Shown: positions 27,216 to 37,469, counted from the first letter of the stretch. The stretch is 64,000 nt of DNA from CAZFDT01 sp964518335 (GCA_964518335.1 CAZFDT010000001.1:1-64000), one strand, 5' to 3'. Numbers and translations are program-made. The notes: generated by a model from the letters alone, not told the origin.

Positions 27216-27890
27216 ATGAACGCACGTCTCGGAATGTTACTGTCAGTTGTCGTCGCCTTGGGGGCGAGCTCCGCACACGCGGCTGTGTTGCTTGATTTTA
27301 ACGGCTGGTCGGGGTCATCAGGTCCCACTCAATCCGGCTGGGACGGGTACACGCTAGGTGGATCTGGGGTGTACAGCGAATACACCGTCGCCGTGACCGC
27401 GATACCCACCTCCGTGCTTCAAGGCCGCGACCGAGGTGCCAACAATCCGCCCAACGGCGGGAGCTTCACGCTCTCCGACATGTATCGGGACTTCCTGTAC
27501 GTGGATTCGGGTAACGGCGTGAATATTGTGATTTCCGGGCTGACTGCGAACGCCCAATACAGCGGGCGCATCTGGTCTTATGACTATGCACAACGCGCCA
27601 CGGCGGCGTCCACATTCGCCACAGACTGGTCCGTGAACAGTGTGTTGGTCGCGGATAACTACAGCTTCGCCGGATGGGGTTTGCCCACGACTGATACTAT
27701 CGCGTCATTCGCCTTCTCAACCACCGCAAACGGTGCAGGACAGATCACGATCCAGGGCCTTCGGGTGACAGGCAACGGCGTTGGTATCAACGGCCTGCAA
27801 CTTGACCTGGTTCCCGAACCAGCCAGCGCAATGCTCGCCTCGCTGGGCGGGGTGTGCATGCTCGCGCGTCGTCGTCGCATGGCGTGCTGA
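27216..27890 (+). CDS. PEP-CTERM protein (module B)
   Basis: Secreted protein of 224 residues. The ATG at 27216 follows an AGGAG element; the open frame from 27045 overlaps the ROK gene and is not used. A signal peptide (MNARLGMLLSVVVALGASSA) is followed by a beta-rich body (VLLDFNGWSGSSG and AQYSGRIWSYDYAQRAT), and the C-terminus is VPEPASAMLASLGGVCMLA plus an Arg-rich tail. It carries no enzyme motif. It is likely displayed on the envelope, possibly as a glycan-binding protein. A strong hairpin follows the stop. Confidence 0.85.
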   Translation: MNARLGMLLSVVVALGASSAHAAVLLDFNGWSGSSGPTQSGWDGYTLGGSGVYSEYTVAVTAIPTSVLQGRDRGANNPPNGGSFTLSDMYRDFLYVDSGNGVNIVISGLTANAQYSGRIWSYDYAQRATAASTFATDWSVNSVLVADNYSFAGWGLPTTDTIASFAFSTTANGAGQITIQGLRVTGNGVGINGLQLDLVPEPASAMLASLGGVCMLARRRRMAC

Positions 27891-27909
27891 TCCGCGACAA
27901 ATCGCTCTT

Positions 27910-27948
27910 CCCGCATGGACGGTCGGCTTAACCGGCCGTCCGTGCGGG
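27910..27948 (+). terminator. 17-bp stem hairpin, probable terminator
   Basis: CCCGCATGGACGGTCGG and CCGGCCGTCCGTGCGGG pair with two G-U wobbles across a CTTAA loop. It lies 20 bp after the PEP-CTERM stop. There is no run of T after the stem, so its strength as an intrinsic terminator is uncertain; it separates the PEP-CTERM gene from the GH172 run. Confidence 0.6.
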
Positions 27949-28001
27949 CAAGCATGCTGCCCGTACTCTGAGGTATTCGCCTTCGCTTGCGTACGCCATC
28001 C

Positions 28002-29528
28002 ATGAAGCTCCATGGCGATCCATCGGCGACCGGCTCGTTACGCTTGCCCCGCACCGCCGTGCGGGATCGGTTCTCCCTGAAAAGTCCACTGGCGGCAGCC
28101 ATGTGCCACACCATCGCCAATCTGGACGGGCCGGGATGCATCGATCATCTGTGGTGTACGCTCCATCATCCCCACAAGACGGCGATGATCAACCGCAAGC
28201 TGATCCTTCGGATCTACTTTGACGGCAGCGACGTGCCGCATGTCGAAGCGCCGCTGGGCGACTTCTTTGGCGTGATGCACGGCGTCGGCGCGTACGACAT
28301 CAACACGCCACACCTGTCGGTGAAGCAGTACAGCGGCTACAACTGCTACTTCTCGATGCCGTTTGCGCAATCCGCGCGGATCGAGGTGGAGACCGGCGAG
28401 GAAGCCAACCACATTTACTTGCAGGCCGACTGGCGACGGTTCGTCGATGAGCCACTGGACGAGCCGCGACGATTCTGCGCCCGCTGGCGCAAAGAGAATC
28501 CGACCCGGCGCTATGGCAGCGACTATCTCATGCTCGATGCCGACGGCCCCGGCGACCTCGTGGGCTTTGTCTATGGCGTCCGTCTGATCGACAACGAAGA
28601 TCGCTGGAGCCACGGCGGCGCGGACAACATCTACATCGACGGCCAAGGCAAACATCCCGCCTACCTCCGCGGCATCGGCGGCGAAGATACGTTCGGCACC
28701 AGCTACGGCGGCGCTCATCATCCGCCGGAGACACACCTGTGGGCAGGCATCCCCTATTACGAACACGAAGACATCGGCGAGCCGCGCCGCGTGCAACGCC
28801 TCGTCGGCTATCGCTTCTTCGACCGTGATCCGATCCACTTCGACGAGTCAATCCACGTTCGCTTTGGTTGCATGCAGAACAACATCTGCTCCACGGTCTA
28901 TTGGTATCAACACGGTTCACCCCGTCAGTTCGTGAAGCTGCCGAGCTTTGCAGGCCTCATGCCCGACGCCCCTGTCGCGGCGGATGAGGTGGCCGTGGCT
29001 CTACCCGACGCTGGCCGGTGGCACGTGTATGGGCCGCTGGACAACGAAGACGGCCAGGTTCTCGCTGCAGCGAAAAATGGCATCACGGCTGTCATAGGCC
29101 GTCCGTCCGATACCGCCATCGTCTGCCACGCCCACCACGGCTTTGTCGATTTCAATCACGTCGATCGCCCGCGTTGCCTGGGAGTGGGCACCTTTCACGA
29201 AGCCAAAGCGGCCGTGGCCCGCGCGACCCTTGTCGCGCCGCACGCCATGGCGGCGACGGTTCGATTCTCCTATGACGATCACCTGCTGTACCAGGTGAAC
29301 GACGAGCCTGTGGTGGACATGGGCAATCAAACCATGTTTCGCACGCGCACGGTGCAGGCCACATTGCGTGCAGGCGCGAACGACCTGGCGGTGCTGCTGA
29401 CCAACGCACGCAGCAGCAACCACGGCGGATGGGCGTGGGCTTTCAGCGCCATCGCGCCCGACGGCACGCACCTATCACCCATGGCACCGATTCAGCCTCA
29501 CGCGGGGCAAGGAGTTCATCACTCGTGA
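28002..29528 (+). CDS. DUF2961 / GH172-family glycoside hydrolase
   Basis: A 508-residue enzyme of the DUF2961 family, now GH172, whose known members act on difructose dianhydride and furanosides. Motifs are LDGPGCIDHLWCTL (about 43-56), the substrate loop HGVGAYDINTPHLSVKQYSG, a GIGGEDTFGTSYGG block with the catalytic Glu, and PETHLWAGIPYYEHEDIG. A C-terminal beta domain (about 370-500) resembles a galactose-binding-like fold. No signal peptide is present, so it may be intracellular. The ATG at 28002 is the best start (a TTG exists at 27987), and no clear ribosome binding site is seen. It overlaps the next gene by GTGA. The substrate of this member is unknown. Confidence 0.85.
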   Translation: MKLHGDPSATGSLRLPRTAVRDRFSLKSPLAAAMCHTIANLDGPGCIDHLWCTLHHPHKTAMINRKLILRIYFDGSDVPHVEAPLGDFFGVMHGVGAYDINTPHLSVKQYSGYNCYFSMPFAQSARIEVETGEEANHIYLQADWRRFVDEPLDEPRRFCARWRKENPTRRYGSDYLMLDADGPGDLVGFVYGVRLIDNEDRWSHGGADNIYIDGQGKHPAYLRGIGGEDTFGTSYGGAHHPPETHLWAGIPYYEHEDIGEPRRVQRLVGYRFFDRDPIHFDESIHVRFGCMQNNICSTVYWYQHGSPRQFVKLPSFAGLMPDAPVAADEVAVALPDAGRWHVYGPLDNEDGQVLAAAKNGITAVIGRPSDTAIVCHAHHGFVDFNHVDRPRCLGVGTFHEAKAAVARATLVAPHAMAATVRFSYDDHLLYQVNDEPVVDMGNQTMFRTRTVQATLRAGANDLAVLLTNARSSNHGGWAWAFSAIAPDGTHLSPMAPIQPHAGQGVHHS

Positions 29529-32176
29529 GTCCGTATCTCATTCCCACAGTCATGTTGTGTTGCAGTGGACTGGTCGCAGCGTCAGGAGTCGATGCGATGG
29601 CGGGTGAGATCGTCCCGACGGTGCGGATGGAGATCGGCCGGGAATTGCCGATGCCGGCGCAGCGTGCGTCCGCGTATCTCACCACGGTGTTGAACCAGCG
29701 CAAAGTCCGTGTGGTCGCAGCGGGTGACGAGGCGGCCCTTGTCATCGTGATCGGTCTGCCCGGCCAGAATGACGCGCTGGCGTCCCGGCTTGATGCGTTG
29801 AAGCTGACGGTCGCACAGCCGGCTGAGTCGCTGCTGATCGCGGTGAATCCTGGTGAGATTATCGTGTCGGGCCGTGATGCGCGGGGGCTGGCGTATGGCG
29901 TCTACGAAGTGGCGGAGGCGATGCGGCTGGCCCCGCCGGGCGCGGACCTCGCTGCAGTGGTCCAGAGCCAGTCCGAATCCCCGCACCTGCCCGTGCGTGC
30001 GGTGCAGACGCAGATCTTCAACGAAGACGTGGAGAAAGGCTGGTACGAAAGCGAAGACTACTGGCACTGGTTCTTCGGGATGCTGGCGCGCAATCGCTTC
30101 AACAGCTACACACTGACTTTCGGCCACAGCACCAACTACATGGTCCCGCCCTATCCGTGGATGTTCGAGGTGCCCGAGTACCCCGACGTGCGCGTGAAGG
30201 GCCTCAGCGACGAGCAGCGCGCGAAGAACCTGGCCAACTTCCAGATGATCGCCCGCACCGCCGAGGCGTACGGCGTGGACCTGACTGTCGGGCTGTGGAC
30301 ACAGCTCCCGGCCAAGACGGCGTTCGACAAGATCAGCTACGGCGACTCTCCGGTCGAGAACGTCCCGTCGGGCGAAGCGGGGGGCGACTATGCCGCCAAA
30401 GGGCTGCGCAAACTGTTGCAGTTATCCCCCGGCGTGACGGGCGTACAGTTCCGCATGAATCTGGAGAGCGGTATCCCGCACGACAAACAGGAGTCGTACT
30501 ACCAAGAGCAGTTCGCGGCGATTGCCGGTGCGGGCCGGCCGATCAAGCTCGACCTGCGCTATAAGAGTCTGAGCCAGCAGACCATTGACCTGGCCAAGCA
30601 GGCCGGACTCGACCTCACTGTCTCGACCAAGTACTGGTGCGAACACATGGGGCTGCCCTATCACCCCACAGCACAAGACCCGGCCTACTCGGCAAGTCGC
30701 TATGGCTATGGGAGACTACTCAAGCATCCGCGCGACTACAGAGTGACCTACCAGCTTTGGACGGTAGGCAGTTCGCGGCTGCTATTGTGGGGCGACCCGA
30801 TCTACGCCGCACGTTTCGCCCGCAGTTGCACACTAGGTGACGCTGACGGTTTTGAAGTGTTTGCCCCCTTGACCAACAAGGGTTACGGCAACGACCCCGG
30901 CGAGTGGCGCATCTTCGCCGACAAGTCGCTGGAACACTACACGTGGGAGTACGAGCGGTACTGGGCGTGGTTTCTCGCGTTCGGCCGCTGGGGTTACAAC
31001 CCCGACACCTCCGACGACGTATGGCGGCGCGAGATGACAAGTCGGTTTGGGCCCGCTGCAGTGGACCTCGACACCGCCTACCGCCACGCCAGTCAGGTGC
31101 TGCCGCTGATCACCGCCTCCACGCTGAGCAGTGCAGCCAACTGGCGCTTCTGGCCGGAGATGCTCCCGACGATGCACCTGGATGCATACCGCGCGATCCA
31201 GCCCAGCGACTACGGCCAGTTCTATGCCATTGCTCCCTTCGCGTCGCGGCCGGCAAATCTGTGGCGTGCCGAGGACTGGGCAGGACGGCACTCGGCGTTC
31301 GTCGAGGATGCAATCGCTGACAACGTCAACCCCAAGTGGACGGCGATTCAGGTGAGCCGCAGGCTCGATGAACTGGCGAATACGACGCTCGCGGCCGTGG
31401 ACGCAGCGATCGCTCGCGCAACGGATCCCACCGATGCGGAATTGAAGGCGACGGCCATGGATCTGCGCGTTCTCGCACACCTCGCCCGCTATCACGCCGC
31501 CAAGAAGCGCGCCGCCACCGATCTGGAGTTCTTCAGGCTCACCAGCGACACGCAGCGGCTGACATTGGTGTGGCATCACATCCGCCAGGCTCAGGCCGCG
31601 TGGAAGAGGATCGTCGAGCTCACCGACGGTATGTACCACGATCGGCTGGTGATGGGTTTCTCACAGCAGCACTACGCGGACTATCCCAACAAGCTGCACG
31701 ATCATTCCAGGCACTGGAAGGACTGGCAGGCTGAAGTCGATCAGGACGTGACGTACGTGGCGGAACTGCTCAAGAAGCACGGTGTTCGTCCCGATGCGGA
31801 TCTCGCCGAAGTCGAACGGGCCCTCAAGCGCTACCCCGGCGAAACGCCGCTGGCTTCCCCGCCGGTGATCCAACACGAGCCCGTTCTCACTGCAACACCA
31901 GGCCACGCGGTGAGAATCACCGCCCAAGTCAGCAGCGCCCTGCCCCTGCGCGAAGTGTCGATCCACTACCGTGAAATGGATCAGACCAAGCAGTGGCGGC
32001 GAATGCCAATGAACGCCACCGCCGACGGAATCTACGTTGCCCAGATCCCCGGTCATGAGGTGGCGGCGCAGTACGACATCATCTATTACGTCGTCGCACG
32101 GGTGCAGGGCGGCGGGACGTTCTGGCCGGATTGGCAGCAGGAGCAGCCTTACATCGTCGTGAGCGTTCTGCGGTAG
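29525..32176 (+). CDS. secreted GH67-like glycosidase with C-terminal Ig-like domain
   Basis: An 883-residue secreted protein. The GTG at 29525 overlaps the GH172 stop and follows an AGGAG about 13 bases upstream; a signal peptide runs to about residue 25. The N-terminal domain (about 30-150) resembles the alpha-glucuronidase/zincin-like fold: VSGRDARGLAYGVYEVAEAM. A large TIM-barrel region (about 160-560) follows, with WYESEDYWHWFFGMLARNRF and a WEYERYWAWFLAFGRWGYNP segment. A helical region and a final beta domain (about 770-883, HAVRITAQVSSALPLREVSI) complete it. It shows no confident match to a numbered family; uronic acid release is plausible by analogy to GH67 and GH115. Confidence 0.7.
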   Translation: MSPYLIPTVMLCCSGLVAASGVDAMAGEIVPTVRMEIGRELPMPAQRASAYLTTVLNQRKVRVVAAGDEAALVIVIGLPGQNDALASRLDALKLTVAQPAESLLIAVNPGEIIVSGRDARGLAYGVYEVAEAMRLAPPGADLAAVVQSQSESPHLPVRAVQTQIFNEDVEKGWYESEDYWHWFFGMLARNRFNSYTLTFGHSTNYMVPPYPWMFEVPEYPDVRVKGLSDEQRAKNLANFQMIARTAEAYGVDLTVGLWTQLPAKTAFDKISYGDSPVENVPSGEAGGDYAAKGLRKLLQLSPGVTGVQFRMNLESGIPHDKQESYYQEQFAAIAGAGRPIKLDLRYKSLSQQTIDLAKQAGLDLTVSTKYWCEHMGLPYHPTAQDPAYSASRYGYGRLLKHPRDYRVTYQLWTVGSSRLLLWGDPIYAARFARSCTLGDADGFEVFAPLTNKGYGNDPGEWRIFADKSLEHYTWEYERYWAWFLAFGRWGYNPDTSDDVWRREMTSRFGPAAVDLDTAYRHASQVLPLITASTLSSAANWRFWPEMLPTMHLDAYRAIQPSDYGQFYAIAPFASRPANLWRAEDWAGRHSAFVEDAIADNVNPKWTAIQVSRRLDELANTTLAAVDAAIARATDPTDAELKATAMDLRVLAHLARYHAAKKRAATDLEFFRLTSDTQRLTLVWHHIRQAQAAWKRIVELTDGMYHDRLVMGFSQQHYADYPNKLHDHSRHWKDWQAEVDQDVTYVAELLKKHGVRPDADLAEVERALKRYPGETPLASPPVIQHEPVLTATPGHAVRITAQVSSALPLREVSIHYREMDQTKQWRRMPMNATADGIYVAQIPGHEVAAQYDIIYYVVARVQGGGTFWPDWQQEQPYIVVSVLR

Positions 32177-32225
32177 CTCTCACGACGGTATCAGCGGTCA
32201 CACCAGGTTGACAGGAGCGTGTGCC

Positions 32226-33065
32226 ATGAACATGCAAGACACGATTCATCATGAAACAAGAAGACGTCATCGCGCAGGGTTCACGCTGATCGAGCTGTTG
32301 GTGGTGATCTCCATCGTCGCGCTATTGATTGCGATCTTGCTTCCGTCACTGGCCAGCGCGCGCGAGCAGGCCAAGCGAATTGCCTGTGCCTCGAATGTTC
32401 GACAATTGAGCATGGCGGCGATCATGTATGCCGACAGCAACAAGGGCAGTCTCCCGATCATCAACGACCACATCACAGGCCGAGCGATTCTCTATCAGTG
32501 GGAGAAGACGACTCTTGTGGATCCGCTCGTGTCTTATGGCAGCACGCTCAAGGTCATGGCGTGTCCTTCGACGCCCTTTTTCAGCCCGCCGCTGCTGAGT
32601 GCGGGGGTCGTTGGCGACTGGGGACAGTGGGAGCATCACTCGTCGGGCCATAACCGCATCAATGATTACGGCGTGGCCTATGTATATGCTGGCGGCGCTG
32701 CGGACAAGAATCTCAACCAGTTCCCCGCCGTCCAATGGAACGACAATCCCCCCAGCGCCGCGGCGATCAAGCTGGCCAACAACACGTCCACTCAGGTCCT
32801 GTTTACCGACATCAACCTGTTCGCCGCCGGCGAGCAATGGGGCTTCTCCAATCATTCACTTCGCGCCAAGTTCTGGGGACCCGGGAGCGGCGGCAGCATC
32901 GAAACCTTCGCCCCCCAGGTGCTGGGCGGCAACCGCGCCTGCATTGATGGCTCGGCCAAATGGATCGGCCGCGATCGCATCGGCGCGAATAACACGCCCA
33001 TCACCACCAGCGCCCTATCCTGCCGCTACAGCTGGGGCTACCTCGACCGCCCCTTCTGGTGGTGA
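32226..33065 (+). CDS. prepilin-like protein, module B
   Basis: A 279-residue pseudopilin-like protein. The ATG at 32226 follows AGGAG about ten bases upstream; the frame opens at 32208. The cleavage site G|FTLIELLVVIS lies at about 18-29 with the conserved Glu, and AREQAKRIACASNVRQLSMA follows the hydrophobic helix. The C-terminus shows LGGNRACIDGSAKWIG, a variant of the GGNxxxxDG block, lacking the histidine seen in the module A protein. It overlaps the GH42 start by one base, which suggests coupling. It sits inside a carbohydrate operon, as do the prepilin-like genes of modules A and C. Confidence 0.88.
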   Translation: MNMQDTIHHETRRRHRAGFTLIELLVVISIVALLIAILLPSLASAREQAKRIACASNVRQLSMAAIMYADSNKGSLPIINDHITGRAILYQWEKTTLVDPLVSYGSTLKVMACPSTPFFSPPLLSAGVVGDWGQWEHHSSGHNRINDYGVAYVYAGGAADKNLNQFPAVQWNDNPPSAAAIKLANNTSTQVLFTDINLFAAGEQWGFSNHSLRAKFWGPGSGGSIETFAPQVLGGNRACIDGSAKWIGRDRIGANNTPITTSALSCRYSWGYLDRPFWW

Positions 33066-35239
33066 TGCCGGCCACGCCGCCGCTTCTCATGCCCGCATCC
33101 CTGCCAACGTGTGTGTTCCCGTTTGGCGCGCAATACCTGCGTGGCATGACCCCGCTGCGCGAGGATTGGGCTCGCGATATCGCCACGATGCGCGAGCTGG
33201 GGTTCAACACGATCCGAGTCTGGTTGGTGTGGGGTACGCTCGAACCGCGCCAGGGCGAGGTGGACGTTGAGCGGATCATCGCCCTGCTTGATCTGGCGAC
33301 GCGACACGGTCTTGGCGTGGGACTGCTCTTTCACCTGCACGGTTGCCCGGAGTGGGCGATCCGCCGGTACCCGCAGTACTGGTACATCGACGAGCGAGGT
33401 CGATCGTTCGAGCCTGCTGCACGAGGCAACACGCCGTCGGGTGGCTGGCCCGGACTTTGCTTCGATCACACGGAAGTTCAGCAGTTTGAAGAGGCATTCA
33501 TCACCACGTTGATGCGCGGGGTGGGCGACCATCCCGCCGTGGCATTCTGGGAACCAGTCAATGAACCGCACCAATGGATTGACATTGCTCAGTCGCCGCC
33601 TGGCGTGTATTGCTACTGCGGGGCGACGCGTCGGGCTTTCGGCAGTTGGCTGCGGAAGAAGTACCAGACGCTCGATGCACTCAATGATGCCTGGGGGCGA
33701 CGCATGGGTGAATGGGAAGAAGCTCGGCCGCCGACGTGGCGATTCGGATTGGCCGACTGGTGCGACTGGCGTACGTTCACCGCTGAGAACGTCGCCGCAA
33801 TGGTCCAGCGGCGTGCTGGAGTCATCCGTGCCTGCTCGTCACGTCCCGTGGTGGCCCACGCCTGGGGCGGAAGCTGTGTGACCTGCACCGAGTTGGGTTC
33901 GATGGCGTTTGACGATTGGAAGAACGCCGGGCCGACCGACATCTGGGGCGACAGCGCGTTTCCCCAGAGCGCGTCTTCGACCGTGCTGGTCGGACTAGGG
34001 ACCGCAGCCACGCGGTCAGCGGCGGCAGGTAGACCCTTCTGGCAGGCCGAGTTGGGCGTCGCCGACTATCACGGAGCAATGATTCGCACCGGACGCCTGC
34101 CTTCACGCTGGCTGGAGATGTGGAGCTGGGAGTCCATCCGCCAAGGCGCCAAGGGACTGCTGTACTGGCAGTTCCGCAAGGAGCGCCACGGCAATGAATC
34201 GGGGGCCTATGGCCTCACCGACTACGGCGGCAAGCCCACCGACAACGCTCGCGCAGTGGCACGCATCGGCTCCCTGCTCCGTGACCACGCCTCATTATTC
34301 AGTGCGGCTCAGCCGATTCCCGCACAGGTGGCCATCCTGTTCAGCTATCAAAGCTACATGATGGCGTGGTCGCAACTGCGCAGTTGTCGAGTCAACGTCG
34401 ATGCACTCAGCGGCTATTACCGCATGTTCTGGGATCGCAGCATTCCCGTCGATGTGATCCATGAAGAGCTGGTGACGGCACAATCGCTGGCTGGGTATCG
34501 CATGGTCGTATTGCCGATGCCGCTGTCGCTTTCGGTTGGTGCGCGCGTGGCCATTAAGCAGTACATCGAGCAAGGCGGGCATGTGCTGTCGGACCCCTAC
34601 CTCTGTGCTTACGATCCAAACAAAGTGCTGGCAACCGAAGTGCCGGGCGATGGGTTCGCAGAAGTATTCGGTTGTCGTGAGCGCGATATTCGTCTTGCGG
34701 GGCAGGCGCCCATCGCGGTTGAGTGGGAGAAGGAGTCGGTATCGGTTGCGCACAGCTATTTCCTGGCGTTTTGGGAACTGAAGGGTGCTCAAGCCCTCGC
34801 CAGCTATGCCGACGGCAATCCCGCGATCACGCACCACCGTTGGGGCCGAGGGGAGGCGATCATGTCCGGACTCAACCTGGGCATGAGCGCTGCACCCCAA
34901 GAGGGTCTCGGGGACGACGTGCTTCGTTCGGGCCCGACGACGACGCATCAGGGCCCGGCCAGCATCGTCGCCGCCCTCGCGACTGCGGCGGGCGTGATCC
35001 CTCCGCTGTCAACGCCCGAGGGAATCGTTGCGAGCCTGTTGCGGATCGATGCAGACACCATGATGCTCATTGCAATCAATACCAGCTCACAGCCGCAAAC
35101 CGGCAACGTGGAGATTCCAGGTGTAAAGTTCAGGTCCTGCAAGGAACTCCTTGGCGACAAACAGGCGAACGCAGTCTCAACGGCGACTATGCATTGGGAA
35201 AGCTATGAGACGAGGGTGGTGTTACTTGAGCAGCTATGA
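33065..35239 (+). CDS. GH42 beta-galactosidase, second copy
   Basis: A 724-residue family 42 enzyme. The barrel begins FGAQYLRGMTPLREDWARDI, the acid/base is Glu167 (FWEPVNEPHQW) and the nucleophile Glu329 (FWQAELGVADYHG). The middle trimerisation domain and a C-terminal beta domain follow. It has no signal peptide, so it probably acts inside the cell on oligosaccharides. The ATG at 33065 overlaps the prepilin-like stop as TGATG; GTG codons at 33059 and 33062 are alternatives. It differs strongly from the other GH42 (19569-21725), so it is likely to have a different linkage or sugar preference. It ends the plus-strand run and is convergent with the BNR_4 gene. Confidence 0.9.
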   Translation: MPATPPLLMPASLPTCVFPFGAQYLRGMTPLREDWARDIATMRELGFNTIRVWLVWGTLEPRQGEVDVERIIALLDLATRHGLGVGLLFHLHGCPEWAIRRYPQYWYIDERGRSFEPAARGNTPSGGWPGLCFDHTEVQQFEEAFITTLMRGVGDHPAVAFWEPVNEPHQWIDIAQSPPGVYCYCGATRRAFGSWLRKKYQTLDALNDAWGRRMGEWEEARPPTWRFGLADWCDWRTFTAENVAAMVQRRAGVIRACSSRPVVAHAWGGSCVTCTELGSMAFDDWKNAGPTDIWGDSAFPQSASSTVLVGLGTAATRSAAAGRPFWQAELGVADYHGAMIRTGRLPSRWLEMWSWESIRQGAKGLLYWQFRKERHGNESGAYGLTDYGGKPTDNARAVARIGSLLRDHASLFSAAQPIPAQVAILFSYQSYMMAWSQLRSCRVNVDALSGYYRMFWDRSIPVDVIHEELVTAQSLAGYRMVVLPMPLSLSVGARVAIKQYIEQGGHVLSDPYLCAYDPNKVLATEVPGDGFAEVFGCRERDIRLAGQAPIAVEWEKESVSVAHSYFLAFWELKGAQALASYADGNPAITHHRWGRGEAIMSGLNLGMSAAPQEGLGDDVLRSGPTTTHQGPASIVAALATAAGVIPPLSTPEGIVASLLRIDADTMMLIAINTSSQPQTGNVEIPGVKFRSCKELLGDKQANAVSTATMHWESYETRVVLLEQL

Positions 35240-35359
35240 TGCTTGCACCCACTTCCCATCTCCCCGGTAGCGCTCACGACAAAGGGGGCACTGCAGCACT
35301 GCGTTCGGGATAAGCCGCAGGTCTCTATGGACTGCGGTGGCATCGACACCGCATTTCAC
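35234..35359 (-). other. short CxxC-containing frame, possible gene remnant
   Basis: A minus-strand frame of 41 residues ending with AVLQCPLCRERYRGDGKWVQAS-like sequence; the CPLC pair looks like half of a zinc ribbon. No start with a ribosome binding site is visible, and the stop overlaps the GH42 end on the other strand. Its neighbourhood (35240-35466) contains only short hairpins such as GACGC-TTC-GCGTC near 35411. It may be a 3' fragment of an old gene. Confidence 0.25.
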
Positions 35360-35466
35360 TCGCGGCGAAGCCGCTTTGATCGATGGTGCGGTTCGTGGCA
35401 ACAGCCAAAGACGCTTCGCGTCGAGCCAAAGCGGCGTCGATGTCGTCGCCCTCCACGGTCGATCGC

Positions 35467-37368
35467 TCAGTTGCCGAATGCGCCCTGCACCTTGCCGGGC
35501 ACGAGGGGTGACAGATAATCCACGGCAATGACGGTCGGCGTGCTGATGCCCGGGCCGGTCCACGCCACCTGAACGTGGTCGCTGCCGCTGGCTTCTTTGT
35601 GAACCACTTCGATGTAGTACCTGCGTCCGGCCACCAGCGGGATCGACGCCGATTGCTGCAGGCTCGGCCACTTGTCCCACTCGTAGATATTGGTAAACCA
35701 CGGCATGCGGGCGATTCGCGTGGCGTTGGCGATGGTGGCGTCGGTGCTCAGCCACAGCTCGCAGTCATTGTCGCCGGCGATATAGAAGGTGTAGTTGCCC
35801 GTGGTCGGAGGATGAAGGAACGCGCGCAGGCGCCGGCCGTAGTTGTCGCCGATGGATGTGACCCGCTCGAGGGCCGTGGTGCTTTGCACGATGCTGTCGG
35901 GGTCGCCTGGGAACGGCGTGTGCGACGCCAGAGACGACAGTGAGCCGCCGCTGACGTCGTTCCAGATTTCCTCCGTGAAACCGCCATCGTGGTTGAACTC
36001 CACACGAATGACTGAGAGCGCCGAGCTGTTCGACTCCCTTGCGACAAAGCGATACACGCCATGATGGCGCAGCGCCAGTTGATCGCAGGACGCCAGCAGC
36101 TTGTTGATCCAGTACGACTTGCCGGCGGTGTCGAAATCGACGGCGCGGACGATCTTGCCGGAGGAGTCGGGCGTGACAAAGGTGATCACGCCGCTGGGAT
36201 CACTGTGATGCACGGTGCGCGGCTGTCCGCCGGCGGGCGAGGCGACGCTCGAGCTCCACCAGTTGAGGTCGGGAATCCAGTAGCGATAGACCGATGGTGT
36301 GCTGTAGCTCTTGGGCCAGTATGACACGGCCGGCACGCCATTCTTGTCCCAGACGACGGCGGCGTGCAGACCTGCGTCTTCGATCGGGCCTTCCACGATA
36401 TCCGCCTGATTCGTGCCGCTGTCCACACGCATGGGCAGGCTGGCAATGGTGCTGCCGTCGGCACGATAGAACGTCTGCCCGCCGTCGTCAGAATAGGCGT
36501 AAACGGCATGCGTCGGCTCGGCCTCGCTGTTGTCGTTGTTGATCGTTGAGGCGAAGTGCATGCGATTGTTGGCGTCGATTTTCAGCGTGCGTCCGAAGGC
36601 CTGGTAAAAGTTATTGGTTGTGCCTGCGTGCCCGTTGTTTTCCCAGAGGATGCATTTGAACTCTGCCGTCGGCGTACTCGGCGCCAACCCGCCCAACGCG
36701 GTCCACGACTGCGTGGACGCGTTGTAGCGAAACAGCCCGACGCCCATCTCTCCAGGTGCATGTCCGCCGGTGTGAACCTTCATCCGACAGGACATGAACA
36801 GCTCCATGTCAATGTCGTTGACAAACGCACAGTAGCTGAATCCGAAACCGATGACCGACCGATCTTCGTCATTGCCGACGAATGTGAAGCTGCTGATGTC
36901 TTCAGGGTCGTCCGACACCCAGTACATGATGTAGGAGCCGTGGTAGCGCGAAGGCAGATTGGCGGTGGTGTTGACGGAATGATTGTGCATCCCGCCCATC
37001 ACGTGGATGTAGCCGTTCTTGTCGATGCCCAGCGAGAACTTGTAGTGCCCGTCGTTGTGGACCTGGTAATCGTTGCCCGGATCGAGTTGCACGGTGGTGT
37101 TGCCTGAGGACGTAATCTTGGTGATCTGCGGTCGGCGATCGCTGTCCACCCAGACAAAGTAGGTGTTGCCGTTGAATGTGGAGACTGATGTGTACGTGTT
37201 GTCCGAGAATCCCAAGGTGGTGGAGAAGCTGGACGTAGAAAACTCCGTCGTGACCGACATGGTCTCGTCATCGACATCGTAAGCCCATGCGGCAGGGCTT
37301 TGGAGACTTTGGCAGGCGACAAGCGTCAAGCAGGCAATGACGACAGTGCAACTGCAACGAGAGAGCAT
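35467..37368 (-). CDS. secreted BNR_4 repeat protein with C-terminal PA14 domain
   Basis: A 633-residue exported protein. AAAGGA lies about seven bases before the ATG at 37368, and the signal peptide (MLSRCSCTVVIACLTLVAC) has a lipobox-like cysteine. The frame also opens at 37920 but that part is out-of-frame with the neighbouring PEP-CTERM gene. The body (about 40-470) is a seven-bladed BNR_4-type propeller: NTYFVWVDSDRRPQITKIT, HNDGHYKFSLGIDKNGYIHV and a GGMHNH motif, as in PL24/PL25 ulvan lyases. A PA14 domain (about 490-620, TTGNYTFYIAGDNDCELWLS) follows. Ulvan or another uronic-acid polysaccharide is a reasonable substrate guess. Confidence 0.75.
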   Translation of the reverse strand: MLSRCSCTVVIACLTLVACQSLQSPAAWAYDVDDETMSVTTEFSTSSFSTTLGFSDNTYTSVSTFNGNTYFVWVDSDRRPQITKITSSGNTTVQLDPGNDYQVHNDGHYKFSLGIDKNGYIHVMGGMHNHSVNTTANLPSRYHGSYIMYWVSDDPEDISSFTFVGNDEDRSVIGFGFSYCAFVNDIDMELFMSCRMKVHTGGHAPGEMGVGLFRYNASTQSWTALGGLAPSTPTAEFKCILWENNGHAGTTNNFYQAFGRTLKIDANNRMHFASTINNDNSEAEPTHAVYAYSDDGGQTFYRADGSTIASLPMRVDSGTNQADIVEGPIEDAGLHAAVVWDKNGVPAVSYWPKSYSTPSVYRYWIPDLNWWSSSVASPAGGQPRTVHHSDPSGVITFVTPDSSGKIVRAVDFDTAGKSYWINKLLASCDQLALRHHGVYRFVARESNSSALSVIRVEFNHDGGFTEEIWNDVSGGSLSSLASHTPFPGDPDSIVQSTTALERVTSIGDNYGRRLRAFLHPPTTGNYTFYIAGDNDCELWLSTDATIANATRIARMPWFTNIYEWDKWPSLQQSASIPLVAGRRYYIEVVHKEASGSDHVQVAWTGPGISTPTVIAVDYLSPLVPGKVQGAFGN

Positions 37369-37469
37369 GTGCGTTCCTTTCGAATGAGACGGGGGTGATG
37401 TGACCGGCACAATCTGCTGCACGCGAATGCCGTCGCGGCGCGCTAGCGTCACGACGACGAAAAGGAGGT